Of a stretch of DNA of 64,000 nt, positions 61,191 through 64,000 are shown in pieces (the first letter of the stretch is position 1; every line of letters begins with the position of its first letter). The position numbers were made by a program, and so were the translations under genes. The notes under the pieces are model-generated. The model was given only the letters and a program-made list of their open reading frames with translations, was not told where the DNA came from and ran no database searches. The stretch is from Diprion similis. Its lineage: Eukaryota; Arthropoda; Insecta; Hymenoptera; Diprionidae. Where the stretch lies: assembly GCF_021155765.1 (NCBI RefSeq), contig NC_060114.1, positions 18,768,501-18,832,500 of the forward strand. The letters run 5' to 3'.

Positions 61191-64000
61191 CCTTGAGTGA
61201 ACGAACAGCTTCCGTTCCATTCGGTATTTTGGATCGAGGAACGGATTATTCGCGTTTGGCGAAAGAGGAACTTCGAATTTCTACGGTAGATTAGAAACGC
61301 CGTAGAAAGATATATTTGTAAGGCATATGCTTCTCATGCGCGACATCCGTGTCCGGAGTTAATTTATTCACGTAAAGTATAACTGAGAGCGAACGGTTTG
61401 CCGCGTCGAGTTAGTAAGAGGCCCAGATGAGCCTGCAGAGTGGCTCATATATATAGCTCACTCGATAAATACTTACTGACGAAATATTTAGACCTGTACG
61501 GCTTTGCGCGTTCGTACGTATGCGGCATAATGTTTATTAATGTTCTTCACGGTTGAGCTGGAATTGAATTGGGAATTCCGTTGGAATGTCTACTTTTCGA
61601 TGTAATCGCGATTTCCAGTCTTATATATATCTCGTTAATTTCGGGAAATACTCCAGCTGCTGTTGCAGGTATAAATATAATATATGTTGGTACACGTACG
61701 TATACCTACGCTACTCATGGAGATATAACTTTGATTAATGAACGATATTACTCGAGGTTTATACCCAGCAGGTATTCAGCCCCTCTGCACCCCTCAATCT
61801 TCAGCCACAACGAAATTAAGAATCGTACTAGACCCTTGCAAGTTTGGATAGAAAATTCTATGTCATCGGTTTTGTATGGTTGAAATTTCATACCCTGATC
61901 GTAATGACCACATATGGAGTATTTATATCGAGGCAGGAATTCGAATTTTGTACAAAGCATTGAAAGTGAATTGAGATTTTGTCTCCAACTTAGCAATCTG
62001 ACCGAACAATATAAGCAAAGGATTGTTACAGGATATTAACTTCAAAATCTTCCAACCCTGTTATAGTTTTTTGATATTCCTGCATGTATACATGCACGTA
62101 TATACACAGCATCGTAGAAAGCCCGGGATTAGAATTATTATTGTAAGGCGGATTTACCTTGTCAGATTAGGGTTTAAGTACGGCTGAAATATTACCTTTT
62201 AAAATATAACCATATATTTTACTTCAATATCAGCTGTACAAGCGACGCGAGATTTCAAGCATTAAAAATTCATTTGAACACGCGGCGATATATTTTTTCA
62301 TCTCGAGCGGTGTCTGATGTTTCATATATATGTAATCGAATAATACTCGCATGCTCAGGAAGACAATTCACGTAATCATGTGGGTTATAAGCATGAACCA
62401 TGCAGAGAACACACAGACGTGTTAGACGCTCCCGAAGATATTACATGGAGATATTTCGCGAGCTGAATTTGCAATCGTTACACCATTGACGATGGTTGAA
62501 TTGTAACGAAACAATTCTTGCCATCGTATTGCTTGACATGAAGTAGCCATTAGTAGTTGGTGCACGTTAAATAGACTCTGAAAGCCGAAATAAAACTCGA
62601 AGCGAGCAGTCTGCAATGGTAACCATGTTGATTTCGCGCCTATAACTATACAGCTATACAGCTTATGCAACTGACCAATGAAATATTTTACCGACATTTG
62701 CTTGTTCACCGGAAAATTATTATCACATTAAAGATTTAAGAAAATACAAGTGCAAATGTGTTTCACAGACACGCTAAATCTCAGAAATAGCTTGATTCAG
62801 AACGGTGGGTGAGAATTGAAAAAAAAAAGATAAATAAACAAAATAGAAAGAGCGCAGCGTTTCCAGTGAAAATCTCTTTCATACTTCGGGGTTGGGCAGA
62901 AATTGGATTGTTTTGTAGTTACAGGTGGGGGAGGGCTGCGTTCGTTGAGGGCGTTTGCACGCCGTGGGGTCGAGACAATGGTTAACGACAAAGAGCTATT
63001 AGTCACGAGGTAAAGAAACACGCCTTGTTTCATTTCGCAGCTCCGCAACTCCGGGCTGCGGGCAGGTTAATGCGAAAGGGAAAAATAATAAAAACAAATG
63101 AAACTCTTGTATTTATCCCTGTAGCAGCGCCTTTAATGGCGCGCTTATACAGCCTATTCAAGCTCCCATCGCGTTGGTTTTCGTAACGGTATATAGAAAC
63201 GGATAATTCTAATTAATTCCAATGAATGTTTCATTTCCCGCTTCTGTAGGAACGATCCACCGGATGTATAATGTGGCCGTACAAGATTCTTGCACGTCTT
63301 ATGCTGCCTTAGAACTTGATCAAAAATTTGTCGGATGTTTCGCGAGTAAATAGAAATACGGACAAAATGCGAAAACAGTTATATCCGTATCCGTATGTCT
63401 CATGCTTACGACTGATTTACATTCGGCTAATTGTTAATCAATGACGAGAGAAATTGGCCGTTCATATTAGTTTGAAATTAGTCAATCAGTGGATCAATTG
63501 ATCAGCAGCAATTTGGAAAATTTCTCCGTACATTTGCTTTAGATGATTTTACGCCACTGGTTTGTTAGACAATATCTCAGCTTCATCATAAAATTTTGAG
63601 AAATATTTACATGGTTGTAGTAATGATGAGTATAATTTTCCAACTTATACATCAACGATGAATCCATTTTTCAAATGCTTTTTCACATCGATGCATAACA
63701 TGTGAGATTGTCACAGTTTTTAAGACTTATCCATTTATATTCAAGAATCTCATGCTGCCAAATCTCTTTGTAAATTGAATAAATTTGTAACATTCTATCG
63801 ACACGGAAGCTGCGCTTCCATGGTCTCGCTCTAAAGTTTGTTGAGTTAGTGTCGCGTCGAAAGATCATTTTCAATTCCTAAATGTTGTACTTCGAAGTCT
63901 TGCCAAAGTTCAACCGAACCTGGAGATTACAAGTTCGGAACTTGCCTGTCGCATGTGTTGAGTAAGTTTTCGGCTCAGAATAAATTGTGGTTATACCTAT
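61191..64000. other. gene-free stretch to window end
   Basis: AT-rich sequence with short TATA-type runs. No gene, RNA or repeat that I can support. Confidence 0.45.

Overview
The window looks like AT-rich nuclear DNA of an insect, most likely a hymenopteran. The evidence is spliced genes with canonical GT/AG introns, an insect-type PYPV-repeat cuticle protein, an insect-type CARM1, and many microsatellites and small inverted-repeat transposons. The order is inferred from the overall character of the proteins, not from a diagnostic marker. No rRNA, tRNA, CRISPR array or bacterial-type operon was recognised.

Layout. Positions 1 to about 34,800 are gene-poor. I recognise no conserved protein there, but there are many non-autonomous transposon-like elements: two copies of one MITE family (268-445 and 6058-6526), a TA-flanked hairpin MITE (1792-2153), a 1.5 kb TA-flanked foldback element (20485-21975), two shorter foldbacks (22787-23162 and 23433-24148, the latter flanked by TTAA), and a large inverted repeat with roughly 0.76 kb arms (25722-28850). 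A separate dispersed module carrying a 'CCATTTTGAAT...CGTAATCAGCGACC' signature recurs at about 9.8, 18, 21.6 and 25 kb.

From 34.8 to 51.7 kb lie four genes. A secreted glycine-rich, PYPV-repeat cuticle-type protein (34900-36193, +) has a TATA promoter and an intron splitting its signal peptide. CAAP1 (39246-41668, -, 4 exons, 703 aa) is a caspase activity and apoptosis inhibitor homologue with a long C-terminal extension. A five-exon gene (42859-45008, -, 593 aa) is most similar to TEDC2, the tubulin epsilon and delta complex subunit. CARM1/PRMT4 (46477 to about 51286, +, 8 coding exons) is the histone arginine methyltransferase. The TEDC2-like gene and CARM1 are head to head, with 1.47 kb between start codons. 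No functional link between these genes is implied beyond adjacency and a possible shared promoter region.

The most unusual coding signals are at the 3' end of CARM1. The penultimate coding exon ends where one extra G would make a consensus CAG|GTAATG donor and put the last exon in the frame that encodes a conserved-looking C-terminus. After the TGA of that last exon, the same frame stays open for another 126 codons (51287-51667), which makes it a stop-codon-readthrough or alternative C-terminus candidate. From about 51.7 to 64 kb I see a long probable CARM1 3' UTR or downstream region rich in simple repeats, then gene-poor DNA with one old dispersed repeat pair (about 58.2 and 61.0 kb).
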